From NCBI GenBank assembly GCA_964357355.1, contig CAYHKY010000021.1, forward strand, positions 1-20,815: DNA of 20,815 nt, in the 5' to 3' direction. Position 1 is the stretch's first letter. Each line of letters begins with the position of its first letter. Of the stretch, positions 14,893-20,815 are shown piece by piece. The notes under the pieces were generated by a model. The model saw nothing but the letters and a program-made list of their open reading frames with translations. It was not told the origin of the DNA and ran no database searches. The position numbers and the translations under genes are program-made. Source of the DNA: CAYHKY01 sp964357355 (lineage in GTDB: Bacteria > Patescibacteriota > Microgenomatia > UBA10105).

Positions 14893-15175
14893 AAAGTGGC
14901 TTTACATCTCTAAGGACATCGTTTTTAAAGTATTTACTTAGAAACCCTTCGGTCAATAAGTCTACTTTGCGGTGTGTTATCTGTTGTAAATCATCTCTCA
15001 TAGCAGACAGCTCAAGCAACCCAGTTTCTGCTTCAGGAGCAAATCTAACTAACATATCGATGTCGCTATCCGGATTGTCATCTCCATGCACTATAGATCC
15101 AAATACGCCAAGGTATTCAGCATTATATTTTTTACAGATCGGTGCGAGTTTGGTTTGATCAATATGAAATTTCAT
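14879..15175 (-). CDS. MNT-type nucleotidyltransferase antitoxin
   Basis: Proteins of this group are minimal nucleotidyltransferases of the pol-beta superfamily; in MNT/HepT modules they neutralise HepT by adding AMP to it. At 98 aa this has the full core motif G-S-x10-D-x-D at GSIVHGDDNPDSDIDMLV, followed by a beta strand and THRKVDLLTEGFL supplying the third acidic residue. The catalytic set is therefore intact while its HepT neighbour is truncated. It is the first gene of the unit MNT-hepT-GNAT. A perfect TATAAT lies 6 nt before the ATG. Confidence 0.88.
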   Translation of the reverse strand: MKFHIDQTKLAPICKKYNAEYLGVFGSIVHGDDNPDSDIDMLVRFAPEAETGLLELSAMRDDLQQITHRKVDLLTEGFLSKYFKNDVLRDVKPLYVKA

Positions 15176-15181
15176 GACTAA

Positions 15182-15187
15182 ATTATA
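15182..15187 (-). promoter_or_regulatory. -10 element of the MNT/HepT/GNAT unit
   Basis: A perfect TATAAT on the minus strand lies exactly 6 nt upstream of the MNT ATG, the same spacing as in the serpin promoter. No convincing -35 is found 16-18 bp further upstream. The spacing implies a leaderless transcript. Confidence 0.5.
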
Positions 15188-15238
15188 GCAGGAATCAAGT
15201 TTTGACGATATTGTTGTAAATGAGAAAAAATGAATCTT

Positions 15239-15541
15239 CTATTTGACTATATCGTTCAGCCAGTTTGAGAAATCTACATTGATTTTTTCCACGGCTAATT
15301 GGCCGATGAAATTGTCATAATTGACATGTTCTTTTATTACCTTTTTCACTTTTTCGTAGTACCCGTCTTGAGTTTTCACGATTAAGACAACCTCAGGTTC
15401 TTCGGTTATCTCGTTTTTGTAGTTATACATGCAGGTGATGGGGAAGAAATTGACACAGTTTGCCAATTTCATCTCTAATAATTTTCTGCCTATTTTTCGC
15501 GCCTCTTCAACATTATTTAAAGTAGAGTAAATGATTTTCAT
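15239..15541 (-). CDS. cutA: CutA1-family trimeric protein
   Basis: CutA1 proteins are small, very stable ferredoxin-like trimers once linked to divalent cation tolerance; their true role is uncertain. The 100-aa protein shows the family pattern: an N-terminal strand KIIYSTLNN, EARKIGRKLLEMKLANCVNFFP with the conserved Cys-Val-Asn, MYNYKNEITEEPEVVLIVKT, and FSNWL near the end. The usual H-P-Y-x-x-P-E-I segment is divergent here (HVNYDNFIG), losing the P-E. The ATG at 15539-15541 is preferred over a GTG one codon upstream. It starts 8 nt after the aldo-keto reductase stop, so the two form one unit. Confidence 0.85.
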   Translation of the reverse strand: MKIIYSTLNNVEEARKIGRKLLEMKLANCVNFFPITCMYNYKNEITEEPEVVLIVKTQDGYYEKVKKVIKEHVNYDNFIGQLAVEKINVDFSNWLNDIVK

Positions 15542-15549
15542 CACTTATT

Positions 15550-16596
15550 TTACAATTCAATATATCCTGCCCTTTTTAATAATGGATCCCGGTCAACATA
15601 AAAATTTCTTTCCCAGGCATGTTTTTTGAGTTCTGCCAATAACTTCGGACTTAAATACCGACCATCAGATACTGAAACATTTGCTTCAACATTTTTCACT
15701 TTTCGTGTTCCGGGAATGACAGTTGAAACTTCTTCCATTGACAATAAATATCTTAACGCCAGTTCAGGTAAGGTTTGAGCTTCGTTTCCGAGTAACTTAC
15801 TTAACTTCTCAACTTTCGGAACCGCTTTTTTCAGTCGTTCTTTACTAAAATATACAGAATGCATAGGATCACTAAATGTGGAATCAAGTGTGAGTTTACC
15901 CGTGAGTCCGCCTTCATCAAGAGGTACTCTGGCAATCAGGCCAATATTATTCTTTTTTACATAAGGCAGGAGTTTTTCAGTCGGTTTTTGATGGAAAATA
16001 TTAAAAATGCACTGGACAGTTGAAATAAGACCGGTGTCCAGGGTTTTCAGGCAATTACTTGGTTGATAGTCATTAATTGAAATTCCCCAGTATTTTACTT
16101 TTCCCTCCTTTGTCAATTTTTGAATTGTTTTTTTCCAACCGTCATCATTCACAAAATCATCCTGCCAGACATGGAACTGCATCAAATCTATCGTATCAAT
16201 TTGAAAATGTTGCAGTGAGCTTTCGGTCATTTTGATTATATATTCAGGCGGAAAAACTTCAGAAATAGGCACATTTTTCCACGCCGGCCACTTTTGATTT
16301 TTTCCGGGAATTTTTGTGGCAATAATGACTTTATTTCTTAAACTCTTTTCTTTCAGAAATTTACCTATAAATTCTTCACCTGCCAGACGGCCCTCTTTTT
16401 CGTTATCTTCATGTCTGCCGTAAACCCAAGCTGTATCAATGAAGTTTCCTCCCAAATCAAAATAACGCTCAAGTGTTTTCCGGCTTTCCTGTTCGTCAGG
16501 TATTTCCCAGCCCCAGGGTTTGCCTGAAAGTTGCCATGTACCCATGCCAATCTCAGCAACTTTTAATCCGGTTTTGCCAAGTATGCGATATTGCAT
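15550..16596 (-). CDS. Aldo/keto reductase
   Basis: NAD(P)H-dependent oxidoreductase of the AKR superfamily, (alpha/beta)8 barrel, 348 aa. The N-terminus MQYRILGKTGLKVAEIGMGTW is standard. The catalytic tetrad is present: Asp in FIDTAWVYG, Tyr in the same segment, Lys in IIATKI, and His in LMQFHVW. The cofactor-binding end shows STVIPGTRKVKNVEANV, typical of the family. The substrate is not predictable. It starts 22 nt after hicA and precedes cutA by 8 nt, so it may be transcribed from the hicB promoter; whether that links it to HicB regulation is speculation. Confidence 0.92.
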   Translation of the reverse strand: MQYRILGKTGLKVAEIGMGTWQLSGKPWGWEIPDEQESRKTLERYFDLGGNFIDTAWVYGRHEDNEKEGRLAGEEFIGKFLKEKSLRNKVIIATKIPGKNQKWPAWKNVPISEVFPPEYIIKMTESSLQHFQIDTIDLMQFHVWQDDFVNDDGWKKTIQKLTKEGKVKYWGISINDYQPSNCLKTLDTGLISTVQCIFNIFHQKPTEKLLPYVKKNNIGLIARVPLDEGGLTGKLTLDSTFSDPMHSVYFSKERLKKAVPKVEKLSKLLGNEAQTLPELALRYLLSMEEVSTVIPGTRKVKNVEANVSVSDGRYLSPKLLAELKKHAWERNFYVDRDPLLKRAGYIEL

Positions 16597-16618
16597 ATTT
16601 AAATACTTTTAAACTTTA

Positions 16619-16840
16619 CTAGAGTTTATCAAACTCCACAATTCCAACATTTACATCTCGAAGTATTTTTCTCAGCAATCCCTTACCTACTTTTTCTCCA
16701 GAATGCATGGGGACTGTGGTTTTCCTTCCATCAAGGTGATGAAGACGTAAGTGACTACCTTTTTGTCCTGCTTTCATAAAGCCTAGTTTGAGTAGTTTAC
16801 TCACTAGCTCGCGTGAACGAATGGGAGACAGTTTAGGCAT
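16619..16840 (-). CDS. hicA: HicA toxin
   Basis: HicA is a small double-stranded-RNA-binding-fold mRNA interferase. The protein of 73 aa from ATG 16840 carries ELVSKLLKLGFMKAGQKGSHLRL with the catalytic His in the GSH motif, then RKTTVPMHSGEKVGKGLLRKILRDV, the family's most conserved block. The frame can be read 7 codons further upstream, but 16840 gives the tight 8-nt overlap with hicB and fits the family length. The order is antitoxin then toxin, the reverse of the more common hicA-hicB. All key residues are present, so it should be active. Confidence 0.93.
   Translation of the reverse strand: MPKLSPIRSRELVSKLLKLGFMKAGQKGSHLRLHHLDGRKTTVPMHSGEKVGKGLLRKILRDVNVGIVEFDKL
16622..16636. repeat. 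Inverted repeat at the hicA 3' end
   Basis: GAGTTT-ATC-AAACTC is a perfect 6-bp inverted repeat over the last codons of hicA. Neither side has a T-run, so it is not a convincing terminator. It could slow decay or partly separate hicA from the reductase. Confidence 0.25.
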
Positions 16841-17087
16841 ACTGGACGGTAATATCTTCAATGCCGAAGAAATGCGGGTTCGCTTGCGGGGTACGTGATT
16901 TTTCTTTTGCTACATCGGTGTCTGACTCTAAAACAAGTTCAATTGCCTCACGAATCCGGCGTCTGACAATTTCCAATGTTTTACCTTGGGTGTAACAACC
17001 AGGAAGTTCCGGAACAGAAGCGACATACAATCCGTCTTCGTCTTGTTCGATCAATACTTTGAACTGAAATTGTTTATGCCTTTTCAT
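16833..17087 (-). CDS. hicB: HicB antitoxin
   Basis: HicB binds and neutralises HicA and usually represses its own promoter. The 84-aa protein has the degenerate RNase H-like domain FKVLIEQDEDGLYVASVPELPGCYTQGKTLEIVRRRIREAIEL in standard order. The region after about 60 is short and Pro-containing, with no clear helix-turn-helix or ribbon-helix-helix DNA-binding domain, so autoregulation might need another protein such as the ribbon-helix-helix protein encoded upstream at 17316. It overlaps hicA by 8 nt. Two TATAAT hexamers lie upstream (17090-17095 and 17102-17107); the farther one fits transcription with a leader of a few nucleotides. Confidence 0.92.
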   Translation of the reverse strand: MKRHKQFQFKVLIEQDEDGLYVASVPELPGCYTQGKTLEIVRRRIREAIELVLESDTDVAKEKSRTPQANPHFFGIEDITVQYA

Positions 17088-17089
17088 AT

Positions 17090-17107
17090 ATTATATTGAG
17101 TATTATA
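17090..17107 (-). promoter_or_regulatory. Tandem -10 elements of hicBA
   Basis: Two perfect TATAAT hexamers on the minus strand start 12 bp apart, 2 and 14 nt before the hicB ATG. Only the farther (17102-17107) is placed to drive full-length hicB. The direct repetition could be an overlapping regulator site. No good -35 was found. The AT-rich stretch 17108-17200 shows nothing else. Confidence 0.45.
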
Positions 17108-17200
17108 ACACTATTATTATCAGTTTTTTTCTAAGTAGGGGTAGGGAATGAGTTCGAATATTTTTTAATTTATAGGACGTCTTCGTCAAATTTTTAGTCA

Positions 17201-17305
17201 TCATGCGGAAACTAAAACCTTTATAAAATCCTTCGCGTAAATAAAATTTTCAGCGCTTGCATTTTTTGTATCGACAAGCTGTATAATATTCTTAACACTT
17301 TTCAT
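17201..17305 (-). CDS. Possible 34-aa small protein downstream of the ribbon-helix-helix gene
   Basis: An ATG at 17303-17305 opens a 34-codon frame ending TGA at 17201. It starts 10 nt after the stop of the ribbon-helix-helix gene. The product reads MKSVKNIIQLVDTKN, then an amphipathic helix (SAENFIYAKDFIKVLVSA). Codons and residues are protein-like, whereas other frames here break up quickly. It could be a tiny toxin or partner of the ribbon-helix-helix protein, the remnant of a longer toxin, or chance. No family is recognised. Confidence 0.35.
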   Translation of the reverse strand: MKSVKNIIQLVDTKNASAENFIYAKDFIKVLVSA

Positions 17306-17320
17306 TAATAATGCGTTAAG
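17291..17320. repeat. Inverted repeat spanning the end of the ribbon-helix-helix gene
   Basis: CTTAAC (17291-17296) pairs with GTTAAG (17315-17320), with a second small palindrome CATTAATAATG between. It covers the stop codon of the 46-aa gene and the start of the 34-aa ORF. There is no T-run, so it is more likely an RNA element sitting at a translation start than a terminator. A TATAAT at 17282-17287 on the plus strand has no gene downstream. Confidence 0.35.
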
Positions 17321-17456
17321 TTTGATTAGATTTTATTTTCGATGCTACTTTTTCTCGAACAAAAGCTGAAAAACTTAATTTCTTTTTTGCAGCTTCCTGC
17401 TTTAGTTCCTGATAATCCTTCTTCGGAAATTTTACCTTAACATTAAACAATCTCAT
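17316..17456 (-). CDS. Ribbon-helix-helix protein, 46 aa
   Basis: The frame from ATG 17454-17456 to TAA 17316-17318 encodes a short protein with an N-terminal strand (LFNVKVKFPKKD), a helix (YQELKQEAAKKK), the turn LSFS, and a second helix (AFVREKVASKIK). This is the MetJ/Arc/CopG ribbon-helix-helix pattern of dimeric DNA-binding antitoxins and repressors. Such proteins are often the antitoxin of a type II module, but no standard toxin (PIN, RelE, MazF) sits beside it; only the 34-aa ORF follows. It starts 7 nt after the IMPase stop, so it is the tail gene of that operon, immediately before hicBA. It might supply DNA binding for its own or the neighbouring operon; that is speculation. Confidence 0.72.
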   Translation of the reverse strand: MRLFNVKVKFPKKDYQELKQEAAKKKLSFSAFVREKVASKIKSNQT

Positions 17457-17463
17457 AGAGCAG

Positions 17464-18273
17464 TTATTTTGTAATTAGCTTTAGCTTTGGTAGTAAAAAA
17501 TCAACAACTTGTTTCTCTCCGGCAATACACCACAAATGATAAGGATCTCCCTTTCTTTTTCGTTCTTCATCGATATGAAATGTTTCAAAAATTCCTCCTG
17601 CTTCTTCAATGAGTATCCAACCGGCTGCTATATCCCAAAGAGCAGGACCCAAGGAAAGGGAAAAATCAAAGTTCCCGGCTGCGGTATGAGCATAGTTGAA
17701 AACTGTCGCATATGGGTGGGTAGATTCGAATTTGAGACGGAAACGTGTTTCGATAAAACGTTGATATACGTCCTTTCCGTAACCGACAACACAGGCACCA
17801 TAAAGTTTGTCCAGTTGTGCATTGTGACGGATGTGAATAGGTTTATCGTTTAGAAATGCACCTGAGTTTTTGGCAGCCCAAAAGTATTCGTTAAGCAGCG
17901 GTAGATATATAGCTCCAAATACAGGGTGATTATTATGCACAAGAGCAACCGAGATCCCGAATATCGGCACGCCGCGGGAAAAATTTAATGTGCCGTCAAT
18001 TGGGTCGACCACCCAACAAAAATCCTTATCAAGTTCTTGTTGTGAGGATTTGTACGTCTCTTCGCTGTAGAAGCCGATTGTGGGAAAATATTTGGCCAAT
18101 TCTTTCCGTAGAAAATTTTCCGTATCAATATCTGCCTGAGTAACAATTGACGAGATAGTATCAGAGTACTTTTGTTTTATTTCACTTCTATTTAAGACCT
18201 GAGTCAGTTTAATACCAGCGGTTTTGATAATCTTTTCGACTCTGGTGAAATCAGGTGGAGAAAATTGATTCAT
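17464..18273 (-). CDS. Inositol-monophosphatase-family phosphatase
   Basis: Mg-dependent, Li-sensitive sugar-phosphatase superfamily member, 269 aa from ATG 18273. The metal-binding set is present: Asp in VTQADIDTENFL, the Glu pair in YSEET (usually GEE), WVVDPIDGTLNFSRG with its two Asp, and LWDIAAGWILIEEAGG with the distal Asp. Substrate could be inositol-1-phosphate, a sugar phosphate or 3'-phosphoadenosine phosphate; residues do not decide. The ORF could start 6 codons earlier, but ATG 18273 overlaps the TGA of the upstream hydrolase (ATGA), so it is preferred. It is the intact paralogue of the broken gene at 20008-20815, sharing long stretches such as GDPYHLW. Confidence 0.92.
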   Translation of the reverse strand: MNQFSPPDFTRVEKIIKTAGIKLTQVLNRSEIKQKYSDTISSIVTQADIDTENFLRKELAKYFPTIGFYSEETYKSSQQELDKDFCWVVDPIDGTLNFSRGVPIFGISVALVHNNHPVFGAIYLPLLNEYFWAAKNSGAFLNDKPIHIRHNAQLDKLYGACVVGYGKDVYQRFIETRFRLKFESTHPYATVFNYAHTAAGNFDFSLSLGPALWDIAAGWILIEEAGGIFETFHIDEERKRKGDPYHLWCIAGEKQVVDFLLPKLKLITK

Positions 18274-19046
18274 AAAGTACTTTTGCACCATTCTACAACG
18301 TCCCGCAAAAATTCAGCGTGTACATGGGGAGGTTTTTCCAAACCATGATCTCCGTCTTTATAAATTTTTAAACGTTTCTTCTCATGGGGAATTGCTTCGT
18401 AAATACGTTTTGTGTTGTCAGGATAAACATACGAATCTTGGTCGCCGGTAGCTAAAAATACCGGCATTAATAATTCATTCGCTTGTTTGATTTCATCATA
18501 TGTTTCAAGAACTTTCCAAAAATTACTGCCTATAGGATCAGATTTTCCGCTTGTCCGGGGATAATAAGAAATTCCACCCGGGTTGTAAGCTTTTTTCTCA
18601 ATGAATTTCCGTTTCAGGTTGGCATAAGTATTAAACGCACCGCTTAGAAAAAGAACTGATTTTATATTTGTTAAATCGGTAAGAAGAGTTGAGGGAGCTC
18701 CGCAGGATTGGGCGATGATTCCAATTTTTTTGATATCTATATTTTTATGTTTCATAAGCCAGGATAAAACATCTTCAATTTGCCGCGCTAGCCGTACAAA
18801 GGTCATCTCGGCATAATTTCCTTGAGATTTTCCAGTTCCGGCAAAACTGAATTGGACTGTTGTATAGCCGTTTTTGACGATCAACCTGGATATTTCATCA
18901 AACGAGTTGCCATCCTCATGCAGATCTGCTCCCAACCCGGAAACAAAAAGAACAGCGGGAAATTTTCCCTTCTTTTCAGGTCGGCGAGTTAGCGCTTCCA
19001 ATTCTTCTCCAAAGCGGTTGGTTATAAAAATGTTTCTTCGTTTCAT
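18270..19046 (-). CDS. Alpha/beta hydrolase (serine esterase/peptidase-like)
   Basis: The 258-aa protein has the alpha/beta hydrolase order: oxyanion region VLFVSGLGADLHEDG, a second strand VQFSFAGTGKSQG, nucleophile elbow IAQSCGAP (Ala instead of the first Gly of G-x-S-x-G), a probable acidic residue in LATGDQDSYV, and the catalytic His in DGDHGLEKP. No signal peptide. It is most like cytoplasmic serine-aminopeptidase or dienelactone-type hydrolases, and the substrate is unknown. It overlaps the IMPase start by 4 nt and follows the larger hydrolase by 42 nt, so all are probably on one mRNA. Confidence 0.87.
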   Translation of the reverse strand: MKRRNIFITNRFGEELEALTRRPEKKGKFPAVLFVSGLGADLHEDGNSFDEISRLIVKNGYTTVQFSFAGTGKSQGNYAEMTFVRLARQIEDVLSWLMKHKNIDIKKIGIIAQSCGAPSTLLTDLTNIKSVLFLSGAFNTYANLKRKFIEKKAYNPGGISYYPRTSGKSDPIGSNFWKVLETYDEIKQANELLMPVFLATGDQDSYVYPDNTKRIYEAIPHEKKRLKIYKDGDHGLEKPPHVHAEFLRDVVEWCKSTL

Positions 19047-19088
19047 TTATTTCTGTAATCCTGAATTATCATTTTCAGTAACTAATTT

Positions 19089-20003
19089 TTACGCATAGCG
19101 AAGGACCAGATCAAAGAGTGGTTGTCTGAGTTCGCCTTGAAAATTGTGTACATCGCGGCCTTGCATATTTGGCGGGCGATCCAAAACATGCAGTGATCCA
19201 TGCCGAACTCGATTAAAAATCTTCCTTGATTCCTCTTGAGAAATAACGTCCGCCTCAGTTTCATCAGCATGGATTAGCACTACTGGTTGATTCAAAGCTC
19301 CATATGTGTCAAGAAAAATATCGTCATTTGGCGGTTTATATCTGATCTCGGCAATACGGGAGTCTTGTGTATCCAATAGTTGAACTGCTGAGAGATTAGT
19401 TTCAAATCCGTGAAATGCGTGAATAAAACCCGCAGGAAGGGCATGACGTCTCTTTCCGATTAACCATCTTCCGGACATGGATTTCGCAATTTTATCTTTA
19501 AAATATGGTAAGGTGAGCACTTTGTAAGGGTTTACTAATGGTCCTAAACTGATGATTGCCCTTAAATCAGTTTTATCAGATGGAGACAATAAAGCCAGAG
19601 TGCCACCGTAAGAAACCCCAATCAATCCTGCCCTGATTTTATTTTTTGGGTTTACAGGTTCGGCTCCAGGTTTATTGGTCATGTGGTGCAATACTGTTTG
19701 AACTACCAGCAGATTGCCGGCAATTGAATCCCAATCATCATTATCGTAATTAAAAGTGACCACTTCAAAACCATTATTAGCCAAATGAGAAGCCAGACGG
19801 ACGACTAATTCATCCTTTTCCGTACCCAGGAAGCCGGGAGTTACAATAATTCTGGGAAGTCCTTCTTGGGGAGTAGTTTCTTTGGGAGTCCATATGGTGC
19901 CGGATGCGTCAATATCATGAATTAGAGTGAGAGATTCAGAGATATGAAATGGTTTTGTGGTATAGCGATCAGATTTGGTTGCAGTTTCAAGGAAAATGTT
20001 CAT
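19089..20003 (-). CDS. Alpha/beta hydrolase, second of the pair
   Basis: From ATG 20003 this is 304 aa. It has strand IIVTPGFLGTEKDE, then GFEVVTFNYDNDDW, a canonical nucleophile elbow GVSYGG, a late strand VVLIHADETEADV carrying a candidate Asp, and a candidate catalytic His in GRDVHNF. A cap-like insertion lies between about residues 165 and 235. An upstream start at 20042 would overlap the preceding gene by 35 nt; ATG 20003 lies 4 nt after that gene's stop and is preferred. By eye it shares little sequence with the 258-aa hydrolase beyond the fold, so the two are not a recent duplication. Substrate unknown. Confidence 0.85.
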   Translation of the reverse strand: MNIFLETATKSDRYTTKPFHISESLTLIHDIDASGTIWTPKETTPQEGLPRIIVTPGFLGTEKDELVVRLASHLANNGFEVVTFNYDNDDWDSIAGNLLVVQTVLHHMTNKPGAEPVNPKNKIRAGLIGVSYGGTLALLSPSDKTDLRAIISLGPLVNPYKVLTLPYFKDKIAKSMSGRWLIGKRRHALPAGFIHAFHGFETNLSAVQLLDTQDSRIAEIRYKPPNDDIFLDTYGALNQPVVLIHADETEADVISQEESRKIFNRVRHGSLHVLDRPPNMQGRDVHNFQGELRQPLFDLVLRYA

Positions 20004-20007
20004 AAAT

Positions 20008-20815
20008 TCAGATTGATCCAAGTTTGGGTATAAGCCAATCAACTACCTGATTATTTCCCGCGATAAACCACAGGTGATACGGATCGCCTTGCTTTTTACT
20101 CTCGTTATTCTCTTTGACAATCATGCCTTTTCCCCCGGCTTCTTCGACCAGTATCCATCCAGCTGCTATATACCACAAAGCTAGATTGATTGCCATCATC
20201 AGATCAAACTGACCGTTGGCTACGTGGGATAAATGATATACCGTACAACTGAATCCTCGGGTGTGCAATTCATAAGCGAAAACAGTCTGCCTTGTAGATT
20301 TTCAGACAAGCCTTTGTGACCGAGTACCGCATACAATTGTTTAGGATCGGTGCGATTAGCCACTTGTAATTTCCTTCGACCTAAATATGCTCCCTGATTC
20401 CGGTGTGCCGAGTAGAGTTCGTCATCTTCAGGAAGATAAATAATGCCAAAGACAGGCCGATTTTGGTAAAGCAACCCGACGGAAATACCATATAAGGGAA
20501 TATTTCGAGAAAAGTTCAACGTGCCGTCGATAGGGTCAACAACCCAGACGCATTCTTTTTCTAGTTCTGTTTGAGTCTCTTTGGCCGACTCTTCACTATA
20601 AAAACCGAATGTTGGGAACTGTTTAACTAATCGTTCTCGCAAGAAATTCTCTGTATCGATATCAACTTGGGTAACTGTGTTTGTTGAAAGATGGCCGATA
20701 TTTTTTGAAGCGAGTACCCGTGCGCCTTTTTGTTTAATTAATTTTTTTCCGGCATCAGTTATTAGACTTGCTGCGTAATTAGTAATCTTGTAGGCTATGT
20801 GTATAGGAGGAATAC
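20008..20815 (-). pseudogene. Frameshifted inositol-monophosphatase paralogue, 5' end beyond the window
   Basis: The coding sequence runs from the window edge (5' end missing, probably by only a few codons) in one frame through VTQVDIDTENFL, FYSEES and WVVDPIDGTLNFSRN. It must then switch frame near 20279-20282 to continue as FAYELHTRGFSCTVYH, LWYIAAGWILVEEAGG and QVVDWLIPKLGSI. A missing T (minus strand) in a TTTT run would restore one frame. Two products are otherwise made, ending at 20220 and at 20008. Independently of the frameshift, the metal-binding Asp of the WDxAAG motif is Tyr here. Compared with the intact paralogue at 17464, both domain order and length are kept. I call it a decaying duplicate; a sequencing error alone would not explain the Asp to Tyr change. 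Confidence 0.82.

Noticed and set aside
17150..17165. GAGTTCGAATA as a tRNA T-loop
   Set aside because: Flanks cannot form a 5-bp stem and the region is too AT-rich for a tRNA.
17282..17287. Plus-strand TATAAT as a promoter
   Set aside because: The possible -35 (TTGCAT) is 19 bp away and no plus-strand gene follows.
1..20815. CRISPR array, insertion sequence or prophage
   Set aside because: No regularly spaced repeats, transposase, integrase or phage structural genes were seen.

Overview
The window looks like a chromosomal piece of a bacterium with a compact, moderately AT-rich genome. My best guess is a member of the Candidate Phyla Radiation (Patescibacteria), perhaps Microgenomates-like. 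This is inference. It rests on short gene spacers, an IF2 reduced to its core, S15 with a Lys/Ala-rich N-terminal extension, a secreted protein with a dockerin-like Asp-Gly-Lys-Val-Asn motif, and many lineage-specific short proteins. UGA is used as a stop (for example at the end of nusA), so recoded groups such as Gracilibacteria or Absconditabacteria do not fit.

Layout. (1) Positions 1-2456, minus strand: a hypothetical membrane protein and a membrane-anchored serpin. (2) 2457-2776: a divergent promoter region, with a short nusA leader that holds an intrinsic-terminator-like hairpin. (3) 2777-6451, plus strand: nusA, infB and a DHH/NrnA-like protein that has lost most catalytic residues. (4) 6467-12446, plus strand: rpsO with its own promoter and hairpin leader, pnp, an orphan gene, a Lon-derived AAA+ ATPase without protease domain, and RNase J. 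Two main RNA-decay enzymes therefore flank a Lon-like ATPase. (5) 12447-14229: a 47-aa membrane protein and a secreted propeller-like protein. (6) 14237-17456, minus strand: an accessory stretch with a MNT/HepT pair whose HepT lacks its catalytic C-terminus, a GNAT acetyltransferase, cutA, an aldo-keto reductase, hicBA, a 34-aa ORF and a 46-aa ribbon-helix-helix protein. (7) 17464-20815, minus strand: two inositol-monophosphatase-family genes and two alpha/beta hydrolases in a tight operon; the upstream IMPase is frameshifted and has lost a metal-binding Asp.

The plus-strand core is a transcription, translation and RNA-turnover block. The minus-strand right half is accessory, with toxin-antitoxin-type modules followed by small-molecule hydrolases. 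Several genes have a -10 hexamer only 6-8 nt before the ATG, which suggests leaderless transcripts, while nusA and rpsO have longer leaders with hairpin plus U-tract structures. No rRNA, tRNA, CRISPR array, insertion sequence or replication origin was recognised. All identifications come from reading motifs by eye; no database search was run.
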